DNA of 64,000 nt from Macrotrachela quadricornifera. Lineage: Eukaryota > Rotifera > Eurotatoria > Philodinida > Philodinidae. Shown one piece after another: positions 34,076 to 46,023 of the stretch. The DNA is taken from NCBI GenBank assembly GCA_022393335.1, contig JAJEKB010020415.1:1-64000 (forward strand). The letters run 5' to 3'. Positions within the stretch are counted from its first letter, which is position 1. The number at the start of each line of letters is the position of its first letter. Below the pieces are notes generated by a model. The model was not told where the DNA came from. It did not search any database and worked only from the letters and a program-made list of their open reading frames with translations. The translations under genes and the position numbers were made by a program.

Positions 34076-37000
34076 TATTCTCTTTTCATCGGGTACCTCC
34101 TCTGGTCATTAATAATTCAGATAAGGCGTTTTGTATAACTACGAGGAGATGCCTAATCTAAGTAGGAGAAAAATATGAGATTTTTCAAATTTCATCTACA
34201 AGTATAGCAGGAAAACGAAAAATTTATTTTAGATGAAGATGTATCAACGAGATTAAAAGATACCTTACTGATGGCAGGAGACATTATATAAATTTCTGAC
34301 AAGCTTTCAGAATACGAACACATCATAGTGTAATTTAAGATATAAATAAGCTTTTGCGAAAAGGTGTGATATATGATCGACTAAAATGCCGAATCCTATA
34401 GAGAGGGTATGGAAGTTCTGGATGAATGCAGTTTTATTATCCAAAGTACCTACAGACTACAGTACGACCACCTATAAGGAACTTCAAACTTTTTGATAAT
34501 AAAATCGACAGTAATTTTAATGAGTTGTGAGGACAAGAAAATAGTTGAATGAATTTTTGACTTTTCTATATCTAAGTATAGCATATTAATTCTGAAAATA
34601 CTGAATTTTCTATAACAATAACGCATTAATAATTAGTCTTTACTAGATGTATAGATCTTGCAAATCATTCACTATTCAATTTCAGTGCTAGATGGGCTCA
34701 CGATTACTACAAAAGGTTGGCATTTACCATTGCTTATGGACGTATATTTATCCTATCCCTAAAGTGTCTTATATACTATACATTTGGTTCATAAAAAAAA
34801 GATTCGTTAGACAGGCAAAAGCTATTTTATACAGATGAATATTTAAGGTCAGAATCTCTTATTTGTTGCAGACTTCATCAAAAGCTTCTAAGTCCCAATC
34901 ACTACAATAAAATCATTATTTAAAATACAATAGTAAACATCGATAAAACTCATGTTTTGCTCTCCTAACATAGTTTGACAAAAGTTTTCATTTTGTTTAC
35001 ACCATTTTCATTTCCTTAGTTATTCTAACGGAATAGATGTTTCTTGAATTATAATTATAATTCAGATAAGAATTGATTTTTGACCTTTTCCTTGTTCGCT
35101 CTAGATCAAGATAAAGTTTATCGATGCGACTCGTTTGACTTCTGACTAAATTCGATCTATGCATCATCTATTGCTTTTCGTTAACTTCAGTTTTGAAAAC
35201 TATTAGCAACGAAATACGCAAGTAACAAACATCGTCTGTGAAATTCTCCATAAAACTTTTAATACATTCGTTTTCATATTAACGATTTTGCGCCGTTCTT
35301 TATATTCGTATAAAAAGACTAAATGAGCCATCTTTCAGCCCATGAATAGATTTATCGATTCAGCAAGTAGCATTTTTTGACATACACTAAATTTATTTGA
35401 AGAAAATTCTTTCTTCGTTCCGTTCTGCTCACACTCTGAGAATCCTCCATTAAGTTTCATCGCAATTTTAATTTTGTTATCATAAATGGAAAATTACTAC
35501 ATGGGTTAATTTATTACTGAGTTGAAGAAAAACGTCTACTTTATCAGATCCATGGACGGTGGAACGCTTTAAATCTAAGATAGGCTCGATATTTTTTATA
35601 AGACTCTTATCGACAGCATAAAAATGCGGAGATACTTTTTTTATGCTATGCTATGCAAATGAAACAGAATTATTAAGGTTTATTTCGAACTCAAATTTAT
35701 TAATACATAATATTAGTGCAGGTCAGAGATGAGTTTGCAACCAATAATAGAATTTTTTTTTAAGAAGCCATTAAACTTTCACCTTGTCTTGATTGAATAG
35801 TGACCTTGAAACATCGCCCATCGGATGCAACATTTTTAGATCCGAATCTAGATAGATAGTCTTTGAACTCTCAATCTAATAATTATGTGAAATATTCTAG
35901 ATTTTTTTGAGTAATTTTCATTGACCAGCACATTTTACATATTTTTCAAACAATTTTGATAATAATCTCGTAATCAATAAGTTATAAATGGCTCTTATGT
36001 GCAGCTAGAGTCTACTACGTCTAAATTTTACGACTTCTGCCTGGATTCACATCTGACTCTGGCAACAAAAAAGTCTTAGATCCATCTAAAACTCAGGATA
36101 AAAATGTTAGACCAAGGAAGCTTACTTTTAAACCTGTCACTTACTGCATCTCTAAGAGTGCAAAATGTAAATATGGACAGGACTCTCGATGTGGGAGGGG
36201 ATGGAGTGAACTAGCCCCTCCCACTTTTGACGCCATGTCTGCGAAAGTTTGAGTTATCTCTCAAAAACCGTTTGGCAAATTTTAGCAGTCAGCTATTTAT
36301 CTGGTTTTTCTCATAGACAGTCTACGTTTTGGTGCCTGGCAAATTTTTCGCCCCACCCACTTCCAAAAATGATCGAGAATCTTGAATGTGGATTTGAATA
36401 TTTGTGAATCTAGTGAGCATATATGACGCTAAACTTCTACGAACAAAACTCGTCATTGACATCTCTGTCTAGAAAATATATGGAGCTTTATGGTGAAAAG
36501 GGCAAAAAAAGCATATACACGCGTATTGGAGTACTTGAAAACTCATAAAACATATTGACAAATGCGTTGATATTCTGTGATTATGAAACTGCAAGAAAAG
36601 AAAATCCTGACATTCTTAGAGAAAGAAGAATGTCTATTTTACTATCATCATGACTTTAAAAGAATAGACAATAAATACGAATCTTTTTAGAATTCTTCTA
36701 GTCTTATTACGATCAATAAATACATTGTACATCCTAATGGAGGCATATATTACATTTAGAGATCTTCTTTCATGAACTGATCTGAATCGAAAAATCCATT
36801 TATGATACATTACTAACAAGAACTAAATACATTCATTTGAAAGACATACTTTTAATGAAAAAAAAATCAATCGGTATTTACCTTCAATCTTTTTACTGTT
36901 GTTTTGTTGTTCTGACTGATAAAATGTGCGAGGAAGAAATGATGTATTTCGTTATTCTTCTTTTCTTTTTTCGTTTTTTTTCGTCGATTGCAAAATGTGG

Positions 37001-38145
37001 TTGTAATATTGACACTTCGTTCCTTGATTAATACTCATTCGTTTTTATTTCGTTTTTTTCAATATATAATATAGTAACTTGCAGAAATGATTAAAAAGCA
37101 GAAGTATTATTATCGAAGATCGAATGTACATTTATCTATAAGTATTTAAAAGGTTTGAATATTTCTATTACGAAATTTTTTGTAACCATGTTATCATGAT
37201 GAAATGAAATATTCATTTATATATAACTACATCTATAATAAGTGACAACAATGAAACATTTATTTTAACATGAAAACAAAATATTTCGATATTTTCAATT
37301 TTATATTCTTAACAATAATTATTACATTAGTTTTTAAAAAAAAAACTCATGATTACAACTAAAATATCGATAAAACTACTAAGCATAAAAGAAATTATTT
37401 TTTTGTAAGTTATTCAATTGGAAAAATATTTTTTATATTCTTTGATTAATTAAAACTTCAAAATGAATATGTTTTATATATGATTCATGTAAAATTAAAA
37501 TATTTATTTAATTATATTATTTCTTAATAAATATGAAAGATGAGTTTGTTTCTTTCTTTTCATTTCCATTATCCGAGATAAATGAAAAAGTTGTTCTAAA
37601 TTATGAATAATTCATAAAATAATTTATCAAAAAGAAAATATATTCTTCAAAGTTTTTATCTAACAAAAGAAATGTAACAAATTTTTTTTTTATTCTTTTT
37701 AATAGATCGATAGCTATATCTTATATTTAGATTAAATGTACACATGACAATACTCAAACAAATAACCTCGTATTAATTTATGTTCATATAAGAGTTTACT
37801 GAGAAATGCACAAATACTTCTTTGTACTTTCATATAGTCATTGTAAAAGTTTGTCATTTTTTGCTCTGTTGGGTTTTAATTCTTTTATTTGTTTGCATTG
37901 AAATATACAAGATTATTTGAATTTAATTGATTTTTATGTTGTTCCGGACTAATTCCATGGAAAAATAACTTTGATCAGATTCAATACTCAGAAAATACTC
38001 TAATATGATTTGATTTTATTATTAGAATCAATTTATGATGTTATTTTTGATGAAAATAGTTTTATTGATTATGAACTAAAATGCCTCCCATTGATGTATA
38101 CTAGTGAGGAAAATTTCAGTTCATTTGAAGAACTTTTGCATACAT
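34076..38145. other. Long gene-free AT-rich region
   Basis: No supported gene. One GC-rich hairpin stands out: GTGGGAGGGG at 36191-36200 and CCCCTCCCAC at 36215-36224 form a perfect 10-bp stem with a 14-base loop, within a patch (36180-36370) that looks like a decayed repeat. Short frames at 36634 and 36837 have no recognised domain. Confidence 0.35.
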
Positions 38146-38522
38146 GTAGAACTCGAAGACTCTACTCGAGTATTAAAAATTTGACTCGAGTTTTCAACTT
38201 TTCAACTATTCAACTTGAGAGTGAGGATGAGGGTGAGGGCGTGAGGGGTGAGATTATAGGTGTGGGTGAGGGCGTGAGATTATAGGTGTGGGTGAGGGCG
38301 TGAGGGTGACGTTATGGGTGTGGGTGAAGATGAGAATGTGGGTGTCAAACAACCGGCAGATGCTACGGGCAGCGTCCTCCAGGTAGCATCCTTTAGACAG
38401 CATCGTGCAGGCAGCATCCTATAGTAGCATCCTTAATTTATCATATAGTAATAGTTGAAAAGTTGAATAGTTGAAAACTCGAGTAAAAATTTTAATACTC
38501 GAACCGAGTTAACGAGTTCTAC
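38146..38522. mobile_element. Foldback element with GC-rich GTGAGGGTGAGG core
   Basis: The left arm (38146-38218) starts GTAGAACTCGAAGACTC and contains TTTTCAACTTTTCAACTATT. The right arm (38450-38522) is the inverted form ending CGAGTTAACGAGTTCTAC. The core has a minisatellite-like run of GTGGGTGAGGGCGTGAG units and then GGCAGCATCCT-type repeats, and is much richer in GC than its flanks. Arm words and the GGGTGAGGGC (GCCCTCACCC) core link it to 16694-17039. The open frame at 38010-38285 runs into the core by chance. Confidence 0.7.
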
Positions 38523-38752
38523 ACTACTGATATATTAGTGAATTATATGCAAAATACTTCGTATCATCTATGGTACAAATAATTAAAGAAAAAATCTGTT
38601 AGTATTTTGTTCATATTTTACTCACATCTATCGTCGTATAAAAGAAAAGATTTTTTTCGCATAAAATACATATGACTCATTTATTTTATAAGAATAAAAA
38701 ACGTTACACAATGTAAAAGAAATAATTTTATATATAAAAAAAAGAGTACCGA

Positions 38753-40071
38753 ATGGATATATTTTCTAATAAATTATATCTTAAAGAAATAAATGAAAAT
38801 TTTAATTATTTTATTGAATTAGTTAAAAATACGTATAAATCAGTAAAATTATCTTGTGAAGAATATCTAGAAATAAAAGAAATTTCATTTGAATTTTTAA
38901 AAGAATTTAATGGATCAAATCAAATTGAACAAATTCAATTATTATCAAATATTAATAATTCACAATTATGGAAATTTTTATCATTAAATCCAACATGTTA
39001 TGATTGTCAAAATTTTCTTGAAGAACTTTATCAATTAACATTAAATTCATTATCTGTTAAACAACATTTAGGTAAAGCTTTTCCTTTTTTTCAATATTCT
39101 ATTTATATTTAAAATATTATTCTTTATTTAGCATATCATATCGAAGATTTTTTATTAATATTAGGTGTTTCATATGATGATAATCTTAGATATGTGTGTT
39201 TTAAATTATTAGCTTTATTAATTAATGATTCTCAACCAGAAAGTAAACAAACAATTGCACGTTTAAATCGAATGTGTTATGAATGTCTTTATGATTTTAA
39301 TATTTATTATGATAAAATAAAATCTTTTACTATTGAATCACGAATTATTGATTTAACAAAAGAAGATATCAATGATTTAATTAATGGAATAAATATACGA
39401 AAAGAATTAGAAGAAAAAATAAATCAAGCAATTATTGAATTAGGTGGATATGTATTTTTTAAAATGCATAGAAGTCCAAAAGATGCTTATCAAAGTAAAT
39501 TATTTTTTGTTTTTGTAATATTAAATATAAAATCGAAATATTTTAATTAGATTTATCTAAAGAAATTAATAATGAATGGTCTAATATTTGGAATTTAAAA
39601 CCGAATGAAGATTCTCATTTAAATTTTATGAAAATTCAAAATATTCATCAATTAAAACTTTTATTGAAAACTAGTGATCGTCTTCGTGAAGATTTAAAAG
39701 ATATTTCTTCAAATAATAAATTTATTTTACGAAAATGGATTGATTCTATAGAAAATGAATATCGATGTTTTATATGTAATGGAAAATTAAATGCAGTATC
39801 AGGATATAGATATAATCAAGAGTTTATGGAAAATGATAAACAAATTAAAGATTTTATAAATTCAAAAAAATTTCAAGATATTATTTTAACAATTCCATAT
39901 AATCATGGAATTGTTGATTGTTCAATAGATTTAAATAATTATCATGTTACAATAATAGAAATTAATCCATTTAGTAAACGATCATCAGCAGCGAAATTTT
40001 CATGGATAATTGATAGAGATATTTTATATTATTATTATCATAATAATCAATGTGTTTATATTAAATTATAA
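38753..40071 (+). CDS. CDC123/D123-family ATP-grasp protein with extended N-terminus
   Basis: Three exons: 38753-39071, 39132-39494 and 39551-40071, with introns of 60 and 56 bp (GTAAAG..TTTAG, GTAAAT..TTAG), giving 400 residues. The family includes CDC123, which helps assemble translation factor eIF2 and has an ATP-grasp fold. Family hallmarks are seen in order: GGYVFFKMHRSPKDAY (~213-228; compare the family pattern ...PKLNWSSPKDA, with the Lys retained), LLKTSDRLREDL, EYRCFICNGKLNAVSGY, and VTIIEINPF followed by KFSW-DRDIL. Canonical members are about 330 residues with the first motif near residue 100. Here about 110 extra helical residues precede it, and the C-terminus stops soon after the FSW motif. 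Start chosen as the first ATG of exon 1. Probably a divergent paralogue; retained chaperone function is not shown. Confidence 0.85.
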
Positions 40072-41471
40072 AATCATCTTTTCTTTCAGATTAATTCTTT
40101 CACTCATATTATTTTGTGCTGAATTTAATTCACATAAACTATTAGATTGACTTATTGTACACATAGAAACATATGAGATGCATAACTCATATGCACTTGC
40201 ATGTGATTTACTCAATATAAGTTTTATTAAATATTGTTTTGATCCATTTACATTTATTTTCAATACGATTTGTATCTTACGAATAAACTAACAAACAATT
40301 TCATGTTTCGTGGTAATTGTATGATGATTTTTGTAGACGTATACCAATTGGAGTTAAAATATTCGCTACCTAATCTTCCCTTTATGTCAAACAGAGAGTA
40401 CATATATATATACTAATGAATATAAAACATGCCAAAAAATATACTCTGGGAAAGAAGCTCACAATCAGAAGAAAAATCCCAATATAACAAGAGAAGAATG
40501 ATGGAAAAAATCATATGGAAACGAAAGTCCATCTCTCGTATCCTAATAATTGGGACTGAAAGGACTAATTTATTGCTATGACAATAAGAAATAAATAAAT
40601 TTCAAGTAAAATAATTTTAAAAAAAGAACTATTAACACAAACTCTATGAGATTAAAATGTGAAATGTGATGGAGTAATGTATATTGAAAATGAGGAAAAT
40701 TACAGATGTATACATTAGTTATGAATTGCTACCTAGTTTTATCTATGGTAATGATGAAAGATGTTAATTACAATATGTTAAAGTGAATGTGTCAGAAATA
40801 GTCTGTATGAAGGATGTAAGTTTTTGCACACATATCCTTCAATATTCAATATAGATTGTGTTCCAGTAATTGACTATGCATCGAATAATAGATATTTCTG
40901 ACGATTTTATATAAATAATATGCTAAGAAAATCTTATTTGTACTCTTTTAAATATTCATCTATAATGGTTTTTATAAAATCTACGAATATTTTTATTGAA
41001 AAGTAAAATTTATCCATTATTTATAATTTTTCTCAGTCAGATAATAAAAAAATAAAATACATATGTTGATTATACTTAATATATATGCACAATTCTTCAC
41101 ACTTCTATAATAAAAAGAGTGGTCTAGTATTGATTATATATGAAAATAAAAGAAGATGAAAGTTTAAAAAAATCCAAAGTCTCGTCAATTTTTATTATCC
41201 TAGATAAAATTGTTATGCATATTGAATAAATCAGATTATTTCTGCTTTGCTTTAGAAGCGATCACCGGAAAAAGATCGTGTAAAACTTATGAAATCGTAT
41301 TACTGTTGATGACTTCATTCTTCTTCTTTATATAACACACAAAAAATAACCTTTTTCATCAGTTCTCATAGAGTCTTTATGTAAATTCTGTATTTGTGTG
41401 AGTGAGCTCAGTTTATTCGTACAACAGTTGACACGATATAGAGAAGAACGAATGGAACAGACCGAGTGTCT
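40072..41471. other. Gene-free spacer
   Basis: No supported gene. The minus-strand frame at 40066-40263 overlaps the 3' end of the CDC123-like gene and has no recognised domain. Confidence 0.35.
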
Positions 41472-41573
41472 ACAATTTTGTCGAATACAAAAAATGTCGA
41501 TTGATTCCATCTTAATTTCAACGTCATTTTTCAAGTTGGAATCAATCGACATTTTTTCTATTCGACAAATTTG
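41472..41573. ncRNA. Long imperfect hairpin (candidate small-RNA precursor or foldback)
   Basis: The left arm 41472-41510 and right arm 41535-41573 pair over about 36-38 bases with few mismatches; AAAAAATGTCGATTGATTCC pairs with GGAATCAATCGACATTTTTT. The loop is ~25-30 bases. The size is compatible with a microRNA precursor, but two-arm inverted repeats also arise from MITE ends. It lies ~240 bp upstream of the Hint gene. Expression cannot be judged from sequence. Confidence 0.35.
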
Positions 41574-41812
41574 ATGTTTCCCAATAAAATTTCCCACTGT
41601 ATTTTATGTTGGAGAAAACAAAACTTCCGACAAGTCTCAAGAATCTAAATATTTACATTATATACTTCCTTATGTATTTTTTCCTTCTACATAATAACTA
41701 ATGGTTACTTTGATAATAAAAAGATTTTAATAGCTTTCTACTGTAAATATGACATTGAATTGACTATATAAAAGTTGCAGCATACCTGCAGTCTATTTAA
41801 AATAGAGACAAA

Positions 41813-42785
41813 ATGAATTCAATCGGAGGTTTAATTTATATACTACTTTGCTTATTATTAGTATCCAATGTTGAAAGTACTCCTATTGATTTAGTTTCTG
41901 ATAACAATTCAAATCGCACGAACATAACGGGAAAAGCGTGTGGGCTCACTCTAATTGCTTTCTGTCGTAAGTAGAAAAATAAAATCTTTTTCGTCAGAAA
42001 AAGTTTTACTATATCTTCTTTTGTAAATTTGATCTTTTAGCTCAAATAACCATCAGACCTAAATGTTTTTCTGCCGACAGTTGGATAGGTCTAGTCGATG
42101 GACGACGCTCAAAAATAGACCAATTACGTAGAGGTGATAATCTCTTTGGTTTTGATGGATCAAAACTAGTTGAAAGTGAAATGATCATGATGCTAGATGG
42201 CGATATAAATACAGAAGGTAATTTGGAAAACTAAATTATATTAAATAATTAATTTGGATCGTTTTTCTTAGCCGTATTTTACACACTGCATACAGAATCA
42301 AATCATACAATTAGTCTTACGGCTTTTCATCTCATTCCAATTGTCCTCAGTACAGGAATATTTCAATATATACCAGCTAAAAAGGTAGTACCTGGTGATA
42401 AACTATATATTCTATTCAACAATGGTTCACTAATGCAATCACCAGTTATTCAAATAAAAATTGAAATCAAAACGGGTTATTTTGCACCCCTAACAATGTC
42501 TGGTATGTAAACAACAAATATTATTATTTGCATGTTATTATGCAATTTATCTATGTAGGAAATTTGTTTGTAAACAATGTCTTGACAAGTAGTTTTGCTC
42601 ATGTACACATGCACGAACTAGCTCAGTTGTCAATGGCACCATTACGTTGGTATCATAGATTGAGTCAATTTCTACCAATCATGAAATCATTTAAGAAAAA
42701 CTCAGACAGTAGCTTACATTGGGTTTCACAAACCATGCTTTACTTTGCACAATATGTTTTTCCTTCAACATTACAATTATCTTAA
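41813..42785 (+). CDS. Secreted Hint-domain (Hedgehog-type autoprocessing) protein
   Basis: Four exons: 41813-41966, 42041-42217, 42272-42502 and 42559-42785; introns of 74, 54 and 56 bp, all GT..AG; 262 residues. Residues 1-23 form a signal peptide (hydrophobic run LIYILLCLLLV). The Hint domain starts at Cys60 in PKCFSADS, the expected autoprocessing nucleophile, and continues with the GD turn in LRRGDNLFGFD, the T-x-x-H motif at Thr127/His130 (SLTAFHLIP), AKKVVPGDKLY, FAPLTMSGNLFVNNVL and AHVHMHELA. This fold cleaves the chain before the Cys through a thioester and, in Hedgehog, adds cholesterol. The residue before Cys60 is Lys, not the Gly of Hedgehog, and the SCYA motif reads SSFA (Phe200). 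Between signal peptide and Cys60 are only ~36 residues, with Asn-x-Ser/Thr sites and two Cys, and no Hedgehog signalling domain. Confidence 0.9.
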
Positions 42786-45700
42786 AAGACCGTTTTTAAC
42801 CCCATTAAAATATCCCTACACACTGAAACTTTTTAGCTAATTGTCTTTCTTCTTTATTGGAAATAAAAATTCGAATTTGCAACGGCATGCATTTCATAAT
42901 CATTATTTTATAATAAATGCTCATTATATTCTTTTATCAGTAAAGCTTATTTTTAGCAATAAATATTTCGAAAACTTAATGTTTGTTTCCTTTTATCCAA
43001 TTATTTATTTTATTAAAGTTAGTATAAAAGAAATTTATTCAACCATGATACTTCTGATGATTTACCACAATATTTCTTTTTACCAATTTTAACATCTCTA
43101 GCAACAAGTAGTGATTTGCAATAGTCTAAACTAATTGTCATACCGACAACATATTTACACATAAGTTTTTTGAAAAATGTGGAATAATTATAGACATCAT
43201 TAAGCCATTTTAATTTGTCTATTGGTAATCTAATAGATCAAATATTAAATACTTTTATTTTATACCGATCAAAAGAATACTATTTCATTCTGATCATTTT
43301 TTTAAGAATTTTATCGTAGTTATGCATAATTACGCTGTAACTTATGTCAGTGTCGACATTTGCAATTTTTGTTTCTACTTCAACATGTATATAATGGGTG
43401 GTGTAAAATAAATTGTGATCCTAATATTTTAAAAATTTCTTCTCTATCATACACTTAGCTTAAGCACTTTTTTTAATCAAAATATACTGTTTGAAGTTCT
43501 CTACAAAATCATATATGACTTGGTCTGAAAAACTACTTTAGATGTATTTGAGAAAAACAATGAAAAATAAAGACAGAAAAAGCGGTAAAAACTAACAGGT
43601 TGGGCATAATAAATGGCCACACTCTGCTCTATTAACAAAACAAACTATATGAAAAGGTGCAGAGTGAAAACGTCCACAATTCATATAAGATCGCTTGTTT
43701 CATAAGCTTTTTTGTTTTCAAATATCAACCAAACGAAAAATAGGATTTTTCTTTGGTACAAGATGAATTCATTGCTGCTTATTCCATCTTTTCATCTTCA
43801 CCCTAAACATTCTCGAAACATTTTTTCCCTCCTATATAACTCTTTTTGTTTTTTTTCTAGAGTGTTATTTGTACTAAATATGAAATGTTAGACATTTTCT
43901 TAATGTTCATTGTGTAATGTTAGCTGTTTTACCTGAAAATATTTCATGACATTTGTTTGTCATTTTATTCAGTCTTTTAATAAACAAATTAAAAGCTTTT
44001 TAAAATATTCATTGACTTTATATTGAATAAATTTTACCAATCTTATTCAAGTCTGCAAAAAATAATGAATATCATAAGACATAATGCTCGTTAAGTATTA
44101 CAGAAAAACAAATTATTCAATGTTCATCTCCCAAGGAAAACGACGTATACATATACAGAATAAGATGGACAACTGTCTGATGCAAAACTTATCCCATTCG
44201 AAAAATATGTGAAGAGCTTTCAATGAAGATTGTTGGACTAAATATTTACCTAAACCATTGATCTGTTTTTCGACAAAAGATACCTTTTATTAGTTAAGAA
44301 AATTCTTTTTTAAAAAGAAAGATATTTTTGAATATAACTTACGATATTTATTAAGAAGTCCTTGCTGCTACAGACAGAGCACAATATAGTTTGAATTTGA
44401 ATTTTCTGAATAATAATAATATCAAAGCTTATCATTTGATAACGATCAGAAAAATTGTAAATTATCTATGTTGATCTGATTCAAAAATAAATCTACATCC
44501 CAAATCGAAACATTGGAATTCTATTCTCGACTTGTTGGAGATTTATAGATAGTCAGAAAAAAACTTCATTTAACTCTATATTATTTCAAATAGAATTGGA
44601 AAAAATCAATTTTATGTTGGTTTTCTTACATTTCTATTGATAAAAACTCCTAATTATTTGAAGGGGAGCTTTCCCTCACCCTCAGCCTATTTTATTATCA
44701 TAATCAATAGAAAAGTAGATAATAAAATAATTTATTTCTCATTATAGTTGTATTTATGTACGTAAAATACAACAAACCATATGATGATAAAAGAATACAT
44801 CATCATGCACACAGAAAATAAAACGCATATTGATGTCCACGGACAATTAAAACATGAGAGAGATAAGACAGAAGATAACACACGATTCACACAATATAGG
44901 TCACAAAGCTTTTCGATGAAATTAAAAATATTCGATATTTAACCACTATCGAACAATATTGCAAATAGATGTTCATATTCCGTTAAATTCCAGTAATTTT
45001 CGAGGCTAAGAATGATAATTATATACAGTGCTATGTAAACACGTCATATAACTGAAGTGTTTCAAATTCGTAATTAATTATGGGGTAAATAATGTACAAT
45101 TGAAAGGTCTTGTTATTATGCATCTAGTCCTATCAAGCTTTTCATGATCTGATGTGCCTAAAAACATTTCTTTCTCTTTGTTGCCTTTCAAAAAATCTTT
45201 TTTATTATTATTATTAAATCGTCATTAATTTTCTTGAGCTGTTGTACATATCATCAGTTAACTTTCATTATGCTTTATTCGACGAACTTACGTGCAGCAT
45301 TTAAAAAATGTCTCTGGCTGACGTTTTACAATAGTCGACATTAGTGCTATTGTTCCATCTAAATAGATACATGTAGTTTTTTTTTCTACAATTGATGTTT
45401 GTTATTTCTTAATAAACAGTAAATACAATATATCGTGATCTCTTTCAAATATTTTCAAGTTTTCATTTTTCTTTCATGCCATATAAATGAAGACTACATC
45501 TTAGGACGTCCTCAACTCCAGATAAAAATATGTTATAAATATTGAAACAACAAACAGAATACATTAATTCTTTGACAATCAATTTTTCTTAGTGTGTAAA
45601 GAGATGACGTGAGTAATGATGCTAGCTTTTCAAGTACGTTGTTTGTTGAAGAATAATTTGTGCATTATCATCTTCGTTTTGTTTAGTCAGAATGAATATT

Positions 45701-46012
45701 ATGTTTGAAATGATTTGTCATATTTGCATTAACGAAAGATTAGTCTTTTATTAAAGAATAGGCCAAATTTATCTGTATATATATTAATACTTTTTTTACA
45801 GTTACCTTTCATAAAATAGCTAGATCAACATTTTTTTGTATGATAAGATATCATTATTGCACAATCACAATGATATATTCAACATTTCTTGTTTAAATAT
45901 ATTCGTATCAGTTTCGTTGTATGACTTTCATTTTTTTTCTTTTATTCTATCACAATCTATAGATATCATTCTAAAGATTTTTTACTAAAAAGTATCTCTT
46001 ATATATAATATT
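42786..46012. other. Mostly gene-free region
   Basis: Apart from the repeat arm at 43490-43745 I see no supported feature. Short plus-strand frames just after the Hint gene (42841-43092) are hydrophobic and AT-driven without a domain. Confidence 0.35.
43490..43745 (+). repeat. Single arm of the 22-kb foldback family
   Basis: It matches the left arm of 22266-23264 in order: TCTCTACAAAATCATATATG, TCTGAAAAACTACTTTAGAT, GGCATAATAAATGGCC (22470: TCATAATAAATGGCC) and GGTGCAGAGTGAAAACGTCC. No inverted partner lies nearby, so it is a truncated or solo copy. Confidence 0.6.
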
Positions 46013-46023
46013 TTTCTTTTAGA
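46013..46023 (+). promoter_or_regulatory. Possible trans-splice acceptor before the RidA-like start codon
   Basis: TTTTTCTTTTAG ends two bases before the ATG at 46024 and looks like a 3' splice acceptor after an AT-rich stretch. Bdelloid rotifers use spliced-leader trans-splicing, so this may be the leader addition site. Alternatively it joins an unseen upstream exon, in which case the start codon would change. Confidence 0.35.

Noticed and set aside
36191..36224. Possible terminator hairpin GTGGGAGGGG/CCCCTCCCAC
   Set aside because: No gene ends nearby, there is no T-run after it, and rho-independent terminators do not apply to animal genes.
41328..41597. 89-codon minus-strand frame
   Set aside because: It runs across both arms of the hairpin at 41472-41573, so the same peptide appears twice in it (KMSIDSN and ESIDIFC types); not a gene.
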